A stretch of DNA of 64,000 bases. Source: Streptomyces sp. R302. GTDB lineage: Bacteria > Actinomycetota > Actinomycetes > Streptomycetales > Streptomycetaceae. The position numbers and the translations under genes are program-made. The notes beneath the pieces were generated by a model, which saw nothing but the letters and a program-made list of their open reading frames with translations, was not told where the DNA came from and ran no database searches. Positions 34,091-43,126 of the stretch are shown in pieces (position 1 is the stretch's first letter; each line of letters begins with the position of its first letter). The stretch covers positions 124,001-188,000 of the forward strand of contig NZ_JABBGE010000006.1 of assembly GCF_012927245.1 (NCBI RefSeq). Direction: 5' to 3'.

Positions 34091-34470
34091 TGCGCGCCGC
34101 CCATCCGGACGCCCCGACCCGCAGCCGCAGCGTCTCGACGCTGTCGGCGCCGGCCTTCGCGGCGGCGTTGACGGTCCGTCACATCCTGGGCGCCATACCG
34201 GTGGAGGGCCGCGTCGTCCTCGTCGCCGCGGTCGAGGTGGCGGGCCGGCCCCCACCTGGAGGGTTGCACGGTGGCGGAAGCCTTCCGTTCGGGCGCCTGG
34301 CGCGTCCTCGCCCTGGACACGAGCACCGGCCTCGGCGACACGGCCGACGAGCCGCCCGCGCTGCTGTGGGACCTCCACCCGGGTACGTGCTCCGCCCCGG
34401 CGACCGCGTCGTGGTGACGGCCTCCCGCTCGGGCCTCCCGGAGCTCCTGGCGGGCCCGGGGACGACCGCC
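34091..34470 (+). pseudogene. Frameshifted TrkA-C/RCK-type potassium regulatory domain remnant
   Basis: Three consecutive frames each carry part of one protein: VSTLSAPAFAAALTVRHILGAIPVEGRVVLVAAVEV; then LEGCTVAEAFRSGAWRVLALDT through PPALLWDLHPG; then YVLRPGDRVVVTASRSGLPELLAGPG. The last segment is the typical end of a TrkA-C (RCK) domain. At least two frameshifts separate the pieces and no intact N-terminal nucleotide-binding domain precedes them. The 80 bp before it (34012-34090) is low complexity with an 8-bp inverted repeat GTTCCCGT/ACGGGAAC. Confidence 0.65.
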
Positions 34471-34595
34471 TCCGTGCCACCCCAGGGCTCCCAAGGCCCC
34501 GGGGGACCGGGCGGCCCGGCTGGCCGGTCCGGGGCCGGTCCGGGGCTACCGGCGGGCCCGGTCCTCAGGAGGACCGGGCCCGTACGCGCGGGTGC

Positions 34596-36770
34596 TCACA
34601 CCGCGTCGGCGAGGACCAGGGAGTGGATGCGGTCCGGGGCGCCGGGGCGGGCGTAGTACCAGCCCTGGGCGGTGTCGCAGCCGATCTCGCGGAGGCGTTC
34701 GGCCTGGGCGGCGGTCTCCACGCCCTCGACGGTGACGGCGAGTTCGAGGCTGTGGGCGAGGGAGACGATGCCTTCGACGATCTTCAGGTCGACGGGGTCC
34801 ACCGGGTGCTGCTGCATGCCGCGGGTGAAGGAGCGGTCGAGCTTGAGGACGCTGACCGGGAGGCGGCGCAGGTTGGCGAGGTTGGAGTAGCCGGTGCCGA
34901 AGTCGTCGAGGGCGATGTCGACGCCCATCTCCGCGAGTTGGCGCAGCGGCTTCAGGAGGTCGTCGTCGGCGCCGATCAGGGCGGACTCGGTGACCTCCAG
35001 GCAGAGCGCGCCCGGTGCGAGCCCGGCGCGCTCCAGGACGTCGACGGTGTCGGCGACGAGCCGGGGGTGGTGGAGCTGCGTCGGCGACAGGTTGACGTTG
35101 ACGCGGAGCGGGTTGCCGGCGGCGGGGTCGTCGAGCTGCCAGGCGCGCGCCTGGCGGACGGCCTCCTGGAGGACCCAGCGGCCGAGCGGGACGATGAGGC
35201 CGGTGTCCTCGGCGAGCGGGATGAAGCGGTCGGGGCCGAGGACGCCGTGCTGGGGGTGGCTCCAGCGGACGAGGGCCTCGGCGCCGTGGACGCTGCCGTC
35301 GTCGAGGTGGACGAGCGGCTGGTACTCGATGAAGAACTCGCCGCGTTCCAGGGCGGTCGGCAGGGCGGTGGTGAGGCCGTGCCGGGTGATGGCGCGGGCG
35401 TCGGCCTCCGGGTCGGCGCGCTCGAAGCGGTTGCCGCCCGCGGACTTGGCCCGGTACATGGTGATGTCGGCGCTGCGCAGCACCTCGGCGGCGGTGCGTT
35501 CGCCGGCCGGCCCCTCGACGACGCCGAGGCTGCCGCGCACGGTCAGTTCGCGTCCGTCGACGCCGACGGGGGTGGAGAGGGCGGCGAGGATGCGGTCGGC
35601 GAGGGCGACCGCGTCGCCCTCGCCGTCGGTGCCGGTGGTGAGGGCGACGAACTCGTCGCCGCCGAGCCGGGCGACCATCTCGCCGGGGCCGGTGGCGCAG
35701 GCCTGGAGCCGGTCGGCGACCTCGACGAGGAGCCGGTCGCCGACGGAGTGGCCGAGGCTGTCGTTGATGGCCTTGAAGCCGTCGAGGTCGAGGTAGCAGA
35801 GGGCGAAGCGGGCGTCCTCGCCGGCCGTTGCGGGGGCGACGGCCTTCTCCAGGCGCTCGAAGAAGAGCGTCCGGTTGGGGAGCCCGGTGAGGGCGTCGTG
35901 GGTCGCCTCGTACCGCAGCCGCAGGTGGAGCAGGCGCCGTTCGGTGATGTCCTCCATGAGCGCGAGCTGGTACTGGGGGCGGCCCTCGGCGTCGCGGAGC
36001 AGGGAGACGGTGAGGTTGGTCCACAGCACGGTGCCGTCGCCCCGGTAGTACGGCTTCTCCACGCGGTACTGCTCGCGTTCGCCGCGCACCAGCTCCTCGT
36101 AGAGCCGCCAGACGTGCGGGCCGTCCTCGGGGTGGACCCACTCGTTGACGTTGCGGCTGCGGACGTGCGCCTCGACGCCGCCGAACATGCGGGTCATGGT
36201 GTCGTTGATCTCGACGATCCGGCCGTCGAGGTCGGCGATGCCGATGCCGATGGCGGCGCCGTCGAAGACCGCCCGGAAGCGGCTCTCGGTGGCGTGCAGG
36301 GCGATCTCGGCGGCGCTGCGGGCGGAGAGCGCGGAGCGGGCGATGGCCTCCTGCTCGACGCGGGTGCGCTCGCGCAGGGCCTGGGCGTAGCCGGTGGCCA
36401 TGGCGTGCTGGAGGCGGGCGCAGCGGGCCCGCAGTTCCTCGCCGGCGAACTCGGGGTCCGTACCGCAGTAGAGGACGAGGTACGAGTCGACGACGCCGAG
36501 GCTGCGGCCGAGGGCGTCCGGGTCGGTGCAGTGGGCGTCGACCAGGCCGGCGCCGGCCCGCTGGGCGGGGGCGGTGTCGAAGGGCCGGGCGAGCAGCGCC
36601 CCGCACAGCAGGCGGGCGAGCGGGAGGAGGTGGCCCTCGAACTCGGCGCGGGTGAGGGAGGTGGCGGTCACCGGGAAGATCGCCCGGCTCCAGATGGTGA
36701 CGAACCGCCTGAGTCTGTCCTCCGGGCCGTCGGCTTCCGCGGCGGATCCGGACGGCTGCGACGGCACCAT
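34596..36770 (-). CDS. rmdA: PAS-GGDEF-EAL cyclic di-GMP protein, RmdA-like
   Basis: 724 residues. An N-terminal helical region (~1-150) is followed by PAS (ESRFRAVFDGAAIGIGIADLDG, ~163-280). Next is a GGDEF domain with the intact active site RLGGDEF (~residue 371). Last is an EAL domain with intact HGAEALVRW (~497), LEVTESALIG, DIALDDFGTGYSN and LKLDRSF. Both synthase and phosphodiesterase motifs look functional; family members I know act mainly as c-di-GMP phosphodiesterases affecting sporulation and antibiotic production. No membrane spans, so cytoplasmic. ATG 36770 overlaps the stop of the upstream methyltransferase by one base. The symbol is based on domain order and neighbourhood (sdh), hence moderate certainty. 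Confidence 0.82.
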   Translation of the reverse strand: MVPSQPSGSAAEADGPEDRLRRFVTIWSRAIFPVTATSLTRAEFEGHLLPLARLLCGALLARPFDTAPAQRAGAGLVDAHCTDPDALGRSLGVVDSYLVLYCGTDPEFAGEELRARCARLQHAMATGYAQALRERTRVEQEAIARSALSARSAAEIALHATESRFRAVFDGAAIGIGIADLDGRIVEINDTMTRMFGGVEAHVRSRNVNEWVHPEDGPHVWRLYEELVRGEREQYRVEKPYYRGDGTVLWTNLTVSLLRDAEGRPQYQLALMEDITERRLLHLRLRYEATHDALTGLPNRTLFFERLEKAVAPATAGEDARFALCYLDLDGFKAINDSLGHSVGDRLLVEVADRLQACATGPGEMVARLGGDEFVALTTGTDGEGDAVALADRILAALSTPVGVDGRELTVRGSLGVVEGPAGERTAAEVLRSADITMYRAKSAGGNRFERADPEADARAITRHGLTTALPTALERGEFFIEYQPLVHLDDGSVHGAEALVRWSHPQHGVLGPDRFIPLAEDTGLIVPLGRWVLQEAVRQARAWQLDDPAAGNPLRVNVNLSPTQLHHPRLVADTVDVLERAGLAPGALCLEVTESALIGADDDLLKPLRQLAEMGVDIALDDFGTGYSNLANLRRLPVSVLKLDRSFTRGMQQHPVDPVDLKIVEGIVSLAHSLELAVTVEGVETAAQAERLREIGCDTAQGWYYARPGAPDRIHSLVLADAV

Positions 36771-37582
36771 CACGCCTTGCGCCCCACACCTGCGAACCCG
36801 GAGAAGGCGTACGGATCCTCCTCCTCGGCCGGGCTGTCCGGCCGCCACAACGGCATGGAGACCACGCCGGGTTCGACGGTCTCGGTGCCGTCGAAGAAGC
36901 GGGCGATCTCCTCCCGGGAGCGCATCACCAGCGGGCTGCGGGTGCTGCGGTAGACGTCGACGGTGCCGTTGGCCCGTTCCTCGTCGACGGGGATGCCCTC
37001 GTACGAGGCGTGGGTGACGACCAGGAGGGAGCCGGGGGCGAGCGCGTCGAGGAGTTCGGCGACGGCCTCGTGCGGGCGGTCGGTGTCCTCCAGGAAGTGC
37101 AGGACGGCGACGAGGAGCAGGGCCACCGGCCGGTCGAGGTCGAGCAGGCCGGTGAGCTCGGGACTGTGGAGGATGTCGGCCGGCTTGCGGAGGTCGGCGG
37201 GGACGACGACGGCGCCGTCGACGCCTTCCAGGACGGCCCGGCTGTGCGCGACGGCGACGGGGTCGTGGTCGACGTAGACGATCCGGGCGGCGGGGTCGGC
37301 GGCCTGCGCGACCTCGTGCACGTTGCCGAAGGTCGGTATCCCGGAGCCGATGTCGAGGAACTGGGTGACGCCGCGCTCGACGGCGAAGCGGACGGCGCGG
37401 CGCATGAACGCCCGGTTCGCCTGCATGATCTTGGGGAGGCCCGGCAGGAACTCCATGGCCTTGCGGGCCGCTTCCCGGTCCACTTCGAAATTGTGCGAGC
37501 CGCCCAGATAGAAGTCGTACATACGGGACACGCTCGGTACCGAAATGTCGATACCCGGCGGAGCCCAGGCGGGACGCTCCAT
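36770..37582 (-). CDS. SAM-dependent methyltransferase, DUF574/PF04672 family
   Basis: 270 residues from ATG 37582. SAM-binding motifs: VTQFLDIGSGIPTFGNVHEVAQ (residue ~75), IVYVDHDPVAVAHSRAVL, LLVAVLHFLED. The N-terminal signature PSVSRMYDFYLGGSHNFEVDREAA is specific for this actinobacterial family, which is expanded in Streptomyces; substrates are mostly unknown. Translationally coupled to the downstream rmdA gene, so it is the first gene of a two-gene operon. Upstream frames reaching 37708 are not supported by homology. Confidence 0.87.
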   Translation of the reverse strand: MERPAWAPPGIDISVPSVSRMYDFYLGGSHNFEVDREAARKAMEFLPGLPKIMQANRAFMRRAVRFAVERGVTQFLDIGSGIPTFGNVHEVAQAADPAARIVYVDHDPVAVAHSRAVLEGVDGAVVVPADLRKPADILHSPELTGLLDLDRPVALLLVAVLHFLEDTDRPHEAVAELLDALAPGSLLVVTHASYEGIPVDEERANGTVDVYRSTRSPLVMRSREEIARFFDGTETVEPGVVSMPLWRPDSPAEEEDPYAFSGFAGVGRKA

Positions 37583-38130
37583 CAATGTCTCCAACAAGTC
37601 GCCATGGGGGATGCGGCCCGGTGTTCGCGGCCGTGTTCGAGGTGAGGCTACTGATCGCCCGCCGAGAGAGCGAGTAGAAACGGAAATTCGCGGTCCGTTC
37701 TTGGTCACACGCCTTTGGCACGTGCGTTCGGAACGAAGACTTCACGCCTTCAGGTCGTGCACATTCACGTGCAGATGGTCGTGCGCCGGCTCTCCGGCCC
37801 GCCGCCCGGGGCCCGTTGCGCACTCCCGCACCCCTCCGTACCTCGGCGGTCGGCCCCCCGGGGCCCGGTCGTCGGCGACCGTCGCCGAACGCCGTACAGC
37901 CGAGAGCGGATTCACGGCAGGGCGACAACCGGACAGTTCTTCCACCGGGGGTCCGGGACGGCTTCCGTCGGCCATTTCATGCCCTGGCGCACGCCCCCTC
38001 CACACCTGCTCCGACGTCCCCGTCCTCGCTCCGGATCGGGCGGTCGGCGGCGAAACGTCAAACCGGTGCATCTCAAGATCCCCACCATCCGGGGAATCCG
38101 ACGGGATTCGGGCCCCGGTTCGCCGTCCGT
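37583..38130. other. 548-bp gap without a convincing gene
   Basis: It must hold the promoters of the leftward methyltransferase-rmdA operon and of the rightward surface-protein gene. The frames across it are arginine/proline-rich shadows. GTGCACATTCACGTGCA near 37757 is the only small palindrome I noticed. Confidence 0.4.
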
Positions 38131-38796
38131 GTGTTCAAGCTCGTCGGCGTGTCTCTGTACGGATCACCTCTCACGCGGTCGCTGGCGGCCGCCGGCCTGG
38201 TGTGGCTCCTCGCCGCGCCCGCGCCGGCGGCCGCCGACTCCTGCGCCTATGCCACCGTCGGGCCGAACGGCTCGCACACCTCGGTGGCGGTCGTCGGCCC
38301 GGACGCGTGCTCGCCACCGCCGAAGCCGCCCAAGCCGACCAGGCCGCCGAAGCCGACCAAGCCTCCCGAGCCGAAGCCGCCCGCACCGCCCGAGCCGCCG
38401 CAGCAACCGGTGCCGTCCCGCCCGCCCGTACCGCCCGCGCCGAAGCCGCCGTCCGTCGAGCCGGTGCCCGCGCCGCTGTTCCCACCGCCACCCTCTCCCG
38501 TACGGCCGCCCGCCACCACCCCGGCACCGCGGCCGACGCCCGACCCGCCGTCGCCCTCCCCCGCGCCCGCCACCCCGGCGCCCGAGGCACCGCCGGCCCC
38601 CGCGCCCCCGGCCCCGCCGCCCGCCCGCACGGCGGCGCCGCGTCCGGCCGCCGCACCCCCCGCCGCGCTGCCGCACTACCAGCGGACCAGCAGGCCCCAG
38701 CCCAAGAGCACCGCGTCACCCGTCACCACGATGCTCCTCCTCGTCGCGCCCGCCGTCCTCGCCACCGCGATCCTGCGTCCGCGCTCCTCCCGCTGA
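38131..38796 (+). CDS. Secreted proline-rich, C-terminally anchored protein
   Basis: 221 residues from GTG 38131 (or GTG 38149). A signal peptide (LTRSLAAAGLVWLLAAPAPAAAD) is followed by a short Cys-containing globular piece (DSCAYATVGPNGSHTSV). Then comes ~120 residues of PPKP/PAPP repeats, then a hydrophobic helix (VTTMLLLVAPAVLATAIL) ending in Arg. The layout suggests a wall-spanning stalk tethered to the membrane. It opens the surface-protein block that ends with the sortase. Low-complexity DNA makes the exact length prone to repeat slippage. No enzymatic function expected. Confidence 0.72.
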   Translation: MFKLVGVSLYGSPLTRSLAAAGLVWLLAAPAPAAADSCAYATVGPNGSHTSVAVVGPDACSPPPKPPKPTRPPKPTKPPEPKPPAPPEPPQQPVPSRPPVPPAPKPPSVEPVPAPLFPPPPSPVRPPATTPAPRPTPDPPSPSPAPATPAPEAPPAPAPPAPPPARTAAPRPAAAPPAALPHYQRTSRPQPKSTASPVTTMLLLVAPAVLATAILRPRSSR

Positions 38797-38878
38797 TCCG
38801 GCCCCGGCCGCAGCACACCACGCTCCACCTGCCGCACCACATCCCGACCCCGACTCCCGTGAGGAAGACCGAACACCC

Positions 38879-39643
38879 ATGTCCGAATGGCTCGTCCTGA
38901 CCCTGGCGATGGCAGCGGCCTGCGCCGTCGTCCTGGCCATCGTCCTCATCAACCACCGCCGGATCCCCGCGGACGACGACCCCAGCGAGACCCCCGACGT
39001 CATCGAGTACATGACGATGATGATCGGCGTGATCTACGCGATCGTCCTCGGCCTCGCCATCGCCGGCGTGTGGGAGGCGCGCGGCGCCGCCCAGGAGGTG
39101 GCCCGGCAGGAGGCGCAGGCCATGCACGAGATCTCCGAACGCGTCGAGGTCTACCCGGTGGCGGTCCGCACCGGGATCCGCGCCGACGTCGAGGCGTACG
39201 TCACGTACGTGGTCGACGAGGAGTTCAAGCAGCAGGCCGCGCAGGGCGGCACGACGCCCGAGGGCGACGCCCTACTCCAGAAGGTCCGCCGGAGCGTCAC
39301 CGACTACGAACCGGCCAACGACTTCGAGGGGCAGGCCTACCAGCCGCTCGTCGACCAGGTGATGGTCGCCGACGACGCCCGCGGCGCCCGCGGCCAGAGC
39401 GCCGGGGACACCATGCCGGGGGTCGTCTGGTTCGGCCTCGTCATCGGCGCCCTGGTCTCGGTGGGGCTGATCTTCACCCTCCAGATCCGGCGCACCGGAC
39501 GCGAACTGCTGCTCGCGGGCCTCTACAGCGCGCTGATCGCCTTCCTGCTCTTCCTCATCTGGGACTTCGACGCGCCGTACGGCCGCGGCCTGGCCGACTC
39601 CGCCGCGCCGTTCACCGATCTGTTCCCGCAGGTCACCGACTGA
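38879..39643 (+). CDS. DUF4239-family membrane protein
   Basis: 254 residues with four membrane helices in two pairs: residues ~5-25 (LVLTLAMAAACAVVLAIVLI), ~48-66 (IGVIYAIVLGLAIAGVW), ~184-205 and ~212-232 (LYSALIAFLLFLIWDF). The central extracytoplasmic helical domain starts GAAQEVARQEAQAMHEISERV, the usual DUF4239/bestrophin-like pattern. GAGGAAG precedes ATG 38879. Function not established; an ion channel or stress role has been guessed for relatives. Confidence 0.85.
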   Translation: MSEWLVLTLAMAAACAVVLAIVLINHRRIPADDDPSETPDVIEYMTMMIGVIYAIVLGLAIAGVWEARGAAQEVARQEAQAMHEISERVEVYPVAVRTGIRADVEAYVTYVVDEEFKQQAAQGGTTPEGDALLQKVRRSVTDYEPANDFEGQAYQPLVDQVMVADDARGARGQSAGDTMPGVVWFGLVIGALVSVGLIFTLQIRRTGRELLLAGLYSALIAFLLFLIWDFDAPYGRGLADSAAPFTDLFPQVTD

Positions 39644-39807
39644 GCGAGCGGGCGGGGCTGGGCCGCCCGGGGGACACCCGTGCCCCATTCGCGCGTCTGG
39701 GATCGCGGCTGTGGTAGTGCGCTCCTAGCGTTTCGGTCAACGAGGTGCACGCAGGCTCCATGCGGCCACTCCGCCGCGGCCGGCCCTCGGTACCCGGAGG
39801 AATCACC

Positions 39808-40368
39808 ATGCGCGCGATACGTGCCGCGTCCACCGCCCTCCTTGGGGCGGCCGCCCTCGCCCTGGCCGCCCCCGTCACCGTCGCCCACGCGGCCGACGGC
39901 GCGCCCGCGCCGAACCCGCGGGTGCGGGGCGCGAAGGCGCCGGGCGATTTCGTCGTCTCCCCCTCGCTCGTCTCCCCCGGCGGCCGGGTGACGCTCAGCG
40001 CCCCCGGCTGCTCCAGCACGGCGACGGCGACGGCGGGCGTCTTCGACACCGTCCAGATCGCCCCCGGTTCGTCGGTGACCGCCACCGTGGACGCGGACGC
40101 CAAGCGCGGCGCCGTGTACACGGTGGCGTTCAACTGCTCGGGCGGGGTGCAGGACACCGTGGACCTGACCATCAGCGGCCTCGCCACGCTCTCGCCCACC
40201 GCCCGCTCGACGGTGCTGCTCACCCCGCGCGGGGTGCAGGGCGGCCTCGGCGGCTCGCAGAGCTCCGTCGGACCCGGCACGCTGGCGGCCGGTACGGCCC
40301 TGGTGCTGGTCGCGGCGGCCGGTTCGGCGTACGCGATCCGGCGCCGTACAAGCGAGCGCCGGCACTGA
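39808..40368 (+). CDS. Small exported protein with QGGLGGS-TM-Arg C-terminus
   Basis: 186 residues from ATG 39808, which follows CGGAGGAA. Signal peptide to about residue 29 (VTVAHA-ADG), an Ig-like beta domain with two Cys (APGCSSTATA, FNCSGGV), then RGVQGGLGGSQSS, a membrane helix (TLAAGTALVLVAAAGSAYAI) and a positively charged end RRRTSERRH. This resembles a sortase-type anchor but lacks LPXTG or LAXTG. The leftward neighbour 40493-40978 is a paralogue with the same ending, and a class F sortase follows, so the QGGLGGS segment may be the recognition site. Confidence 0.75.
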   Translation: MRAIRAASTALLGAAALALAAPVTVAHAADGAPAPNPRVRGAKAPGDFVVSPSLVSPGGRVTLSAPGCSSTATATAGVFDTVQIAPGSSVTATVDADAKRGAVYTVAFNCSGGVQDTVDLTISGLATLSPTARSTVLLTPRGVQGGLGGSQSSVGPGTLAAGTALVLVAAAGSAYAIRRRTSERRH

Positions 40369-40492
40369 GCCGGGGCGCCGGTCCCGTCTTCCGGAAGGGT
40401 CCCGAGGGGGTGCCGGACAGCCCGCCGCCCCCGGGTCCCTTCCGGAACGCGGGGGCGGCGGGCACGGTCGGCCGACCGGGAGGTTCGGCCGG

Positions 40493-40978
40493 TCAGGCAC
40501 TCGTGCCGGTCATGCGGCGACGGCGGAGGACGAAGACACCGCCGCCGAGCGCGGCCGCGGCGACCAGGCTGCCGCCGATGGCCATCTCGGTGGAGCTGGG
40601 CGCCAGCGAACCGCCGAGACCGCCCTGGGCGCCGCGGCCCGCGAGGACGCGGAACGGGTGCGTGACGACACGGGAGTTGTCGCTGCACTTGACGGCGAGG
40701 TTGTAGTTGCCGGGCGTCGCGTTGTTGTAGACGCGGGCGATGGCGCTGGACAGGCCGTTGGAGTTGACCGAGAGGCTGGTCTCCGGGAAGGCGTTGGACG
40801 TGACGGTGCCACCGTGGCCGCACCCCTTGGCGGTGATCGTGATCGTCGACCCCGCGTGGACGTCGTAGGGGCTGACCTGGACATTGCTGGGACCGTTGGT
40901 GGCGGCGGCGAGGGGCGCGGCCAGGCCGACCGCAGCGAACGCGGTGGCGGTCACCGCCAGAGTGCGTGCAGCACGCAT
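40493..40978 (-). CDS. Small exported protein, paralogue of 39808-40368
   Basis: 161 residues. Signal peptide (LAVTATAFAAVGLAAPLAAA), a beta domain with two Cys (TAKGCGHGGTV, LAVKCSDN), then LAGRGAQGGLGGSLAPSS, a membrane helix and RRRRMTGTSA. The layout and the QGGLGGS motif match the convergent gene to its left, implying duplication followed by inversion or common recruitment by the sortase. GGAGG precedes the ATG at 40978. Likely displayed on the cell surface; binding partner unknown. Confidence 0.75.
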   Translation of the reverse strand: MRAARTLAVTATAFAAVGLAAPLAAATNGPSNVQVSPYDVHAGSTITITAKGCGHGGTVTSNAFPETSLSVNSNGLSSAIARVYNNATPGNYNLAVKCSDNSRVVTHPFRVLAGRGAQGGLGGSLAPSSTEMAIGGSLVAAAALGGGVFVLRRRRMTGTSA

Positions 40979-41393
40979 GGTTGAACCTCCAGTGGAAGAC
41001 GCCCCGAAGCGGTGCTCCGGGAGATTCGACGAGTACGCCTTCCATGACGAACCATCACAACTCGGGCACTTCCCTGCACCTCGGCACTGGGCCGGTCCGG
41101 TGAGCGCCGATGCCGCCGATCGAGTTGCGCGGGAGGGCGCAACCGCAGGTCAGAGGCGCGCGAAACGATTGTCCGACGAGTACTCGGATGGGTCAGCGGC
41201 CCGTCACCCGGGCCGACCAGTGGGTCCGAGGACCGTCGCCCGCCCGGTTTCTGACGGAGCATCGGCCGGTGCGCGGGCCTTCCTCCGGCGCACCGCCACC
41301 CGGACGGCGGCGGGGAGTACCCGTTCGGCCCGCCCGGAGCGCGGGGGTGGCCGGTCGCCCTTACCGTTCACACGTCGCCACGAAGGGAGAACC
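40979..41393. other. 415-bp divergent gap between surface protein and sortase
   Basis: Contains the promoters for both neighbours. No gene, strong palindrome or terminator was found; the local GC is slightly lower near 41040-41090. Confidence 0.4.
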
Positions 41394-42056
41394 ATGCCCC
41401 CGAAGGACTTCCGCGTCCCTGAGCGCAGGAGACGACACCCCTGGGGCGTCCTGGCCCTCGCCATGCTGTCCGGGATCGCGATGATGCGCAACGGCGTGGA
41501 CGTCGCCGGAGGCCCTCCGCAGCCGGCCGCCGCGGCCCGTCCGGCGGCCCGTCCGGTCGTCGCCCCGCCCGCCGAGGCCTCGGTGGGCGTCGAGGCGCTG
41601 CCCTTCGCGCCCGCCTCGCGGGTCCGCATCCCGGCGATCGACGTCGCGGCCCCGGTGATGGACGTGGGGCTCGACGCGGACGGCTGGGTGGCGGCCCCTC
41701 CCCCGCAGGACGCCAACCTCGCCGGCTGGTACCAGAACGGCATCGCGCCCGGCCAGCGCGGCACCGCCGTGATCGTCGGACACGTCGACAACAACAGCGG
41801 CCCGGCGGTCTTCTACGGCCTCGGCTCCCTGGAGAAGGGCCAGCACATCGAGGTCGAGCGGTACGACGGACGGGTGGCGGTCTTCGAGATCTACGGCGTC
41901 GAGGTCTACTCCAAGCAGAACTTCCCCGGCCCCCAGGTCTACGGGGACACCGGCCACCCGGAGCTCCGGGTGATCACCTGCGGCGGTGGCTACACCCGCG
42001 CCCACGGCTACGACGGGAACGTGGTCGTGTACGCGCGGATGGTCGGCTCCCGCTGA
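41394..42056 (+). CDS. Class F sortase
   Basis: 220 residues. One N-terminal membrane anchor (WGVLALAMLSGIAMM), an Ala/Pro linker, then the sortase barrel. Catalytic His in GTAVIVGHVDNNSGP (~residue 128), Cys in LRVITCGGGYTRAHGY (~198) with the following Arg in RAHGY or VYARMVG. The TLxTC motif is replaced by VITC, as in class E/F enzymes. Cleaves sorting signals and joins surface proteins to cell-wall or other acceptors outside the membrane. The two QGGLGGS proteins upstream are candidate substrates. GAAGGGAGAA precedes ATG 41394; a strong terminator follows. Confidence 0.9.
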   Translation: MPPKDFRVPERRRRHPWGVLALAMLSGIAMMRNGVDVAGGPPQPAAAARPAARPVVAPPAEASVGVEALPFAPASRVRIPAIDVAAPVMDVGLDADGWVAAPPPQDANLAGWYQNGIAPGQRGTAVIVGHVDNNSGPAVFYGLGSLEKGQHIEVERYDGRVAVFEIYGVEVYSKQNFPGPQVYGDTGHPELRVITCGGGYTRAHGYDGNVVVYARMVGSR

Positions 42057-42081
42057 CGCACGCGCGCGTGCGTACGTACGC

Positions 42082-42113
42082 GTGGGGCCCCGGGGAAGTC
42101 CCCGGGGCCCCAC
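42082..42113. terminator. Bidirectional stem-loop terminator
   Basis: Perfect 15-bp arms GTGGGGCCCCGGGGA and TCCCCGGGGCCCCAC with a 2-nt spacer. It lies between the convergent sortase and polysaccharide deacetylase stops. Confidence 0.9.
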
Positions 42114-42129
42114 GGCGTGTGACGCCCGG

Positions 42130-42993
42130 TCAGCGCCGAGGCACGGTGATCGTGTACCCGGCGTCGAGGAGCTCGGGCAGATAGCGGCGCAGCGCCGTGA
42201 CGCTCTGCGAGCGGTTCCCGCCGGCGTCGTGCGAGAGGACGACGACGCCGGGTCCTGCGCCGTCGAGGACCCGGCGGACGATGGTGTCGCTGCCGGGTTC
42301 CTTCCAGTCGAGGGTGTCCACGGTCCAGGCGAGCGGCTCCATGCCGAGCTCGGCGCCGATCTCGAAGGAGTGCCGGTTCCAGGCGCCGTAGGGGGCCCGG
42401 TACCAGAGCGGGGCGGTGCCGAGGGTGCGCTCCACCACCTCGCTGGTGGAGCCGAGTTCGTCCCGGATGCGGGAGGGCCGGAGCTTCGGCACCAGCGGGT
42501 GCGACCAGGAGTGGTTGCCGACCACGTGCCCGTCGTCGGCCATCTGCCGCAGCAGGTCCTGGTTCTCGACCGCCATCTCGCCGCAGACGAAGAACATCGC
42601 CCGGCAGTCGTAGCGGCGCAGGGTCTCCAGGATGGCCGGGGTGTAGCGGGGGTCGGGGCCGTCGTCGAAGGTGAGGACCATGGAGCGGCCGACGCCGGTG
42701 AGCGAGAGGAAGGGCCGCCGGCGGACCGGGGGCAGCGCGCGGGGCCGGGCGGCGGGGGCGTACGCGGTCATGGGCTGGAGCCGGTACGCGGAGGGGCGCA
42801 GCCGGGGCGCGGCGGCCGGCGGGCCGGCGGCGGGCCGTCCCGCGGCGCGGGGCCCGCCGGGGGGCGGGGCGGCGGTGTCGTCGAGGGCTCCGAGCCGGTC
42901 GACGGCGAGCGCCCCGGCGGTGACGGTGACGCCGAGGGCGGCGGCCAGGCGCAGTACCGACCTCCGACCGGTGGGCAGCTGATCGTTTTTCAT
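42130..42993 (-). CDS. Polysaccharide deacetylase (NodB domain), Tat-type signal
   Basis: 287 residues from ATG 42993. The N-terminus has a twin-arginine-like signal (TGRRSVLRLAAALGV), then an Ala/Pro linker. The NodB domain follows with LTFDDGPDPRYTPAIL (catalytic Asp and metal Asp), GNHSWSHP (metal His pair), YRAPYGAWN and VVLSHDAGGN. All catalytic motifs are intact. Likely deacetylates peptidoglycan or another wall glycan outside the cell. The start codon sits at the left edge of the integrated element: a 16-bp sequence overlapping it resembles the sequence at 53155-53170. The longer frame to 43068 would run into element DNA. Confidence 0.87.
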   Translation of the reverse strand: MKNDQLPTGRRSVLRLAAALGVTVTAGALAVDRLGALDDTAAPPPGGPRAAGRPAAGPPAAAPRLRPSAYRLQPMTAYAPAARPRALPPVRRRPFLSLTGVGRSMVLTFDDGPDPRYTPAILETLRRYDCRAMFFVCGEMAVENQDLLRQMADDGHVVGNHSWSHPLVPKLRPSRIRDELGSTSEVVERTLGTAPLWYRAPYGAWNRHSFEIGAELGMEPLAWTVDTLDWKEPGSDTIVRRVLDGAGPGVVVLSHDAGGNRSQSVTALRRYLPELLDAGYTITVPRR

Positions 42994-43105
42994 GACTAAT
43001 GTTGTAGCTAATCCCGATACCTGCGGGTTCTCCGACACACCCTGTCTGACCTGCATACGAGGGTTCATCCCGTCTCACTCGGTTTCCTCGGGTCTCGCGT
43101 CGTCA

Positions 43106-43126
43106 TGTGACCCCTGATGTGACCTC
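43106..43126 (+). repeat. Left-end integrase-site repeat
   Basis: TGTGACCCCTGATGTGACCTC; differs from 53088-53107 by a single inserted T. Two ATGTGACC-like words in tandem fit integrase arm-type sites or a diverged attachment repeat. Confidence 0.5.

Noticed and set aside
34596..37928. 1110-codon frame joining rmdA with upstream sequence
   Set aside because: The upstream part is an out-of-frame shadow of the methyltransferase; rmdA begins at the ATG overlapping the methyltransferase stop.
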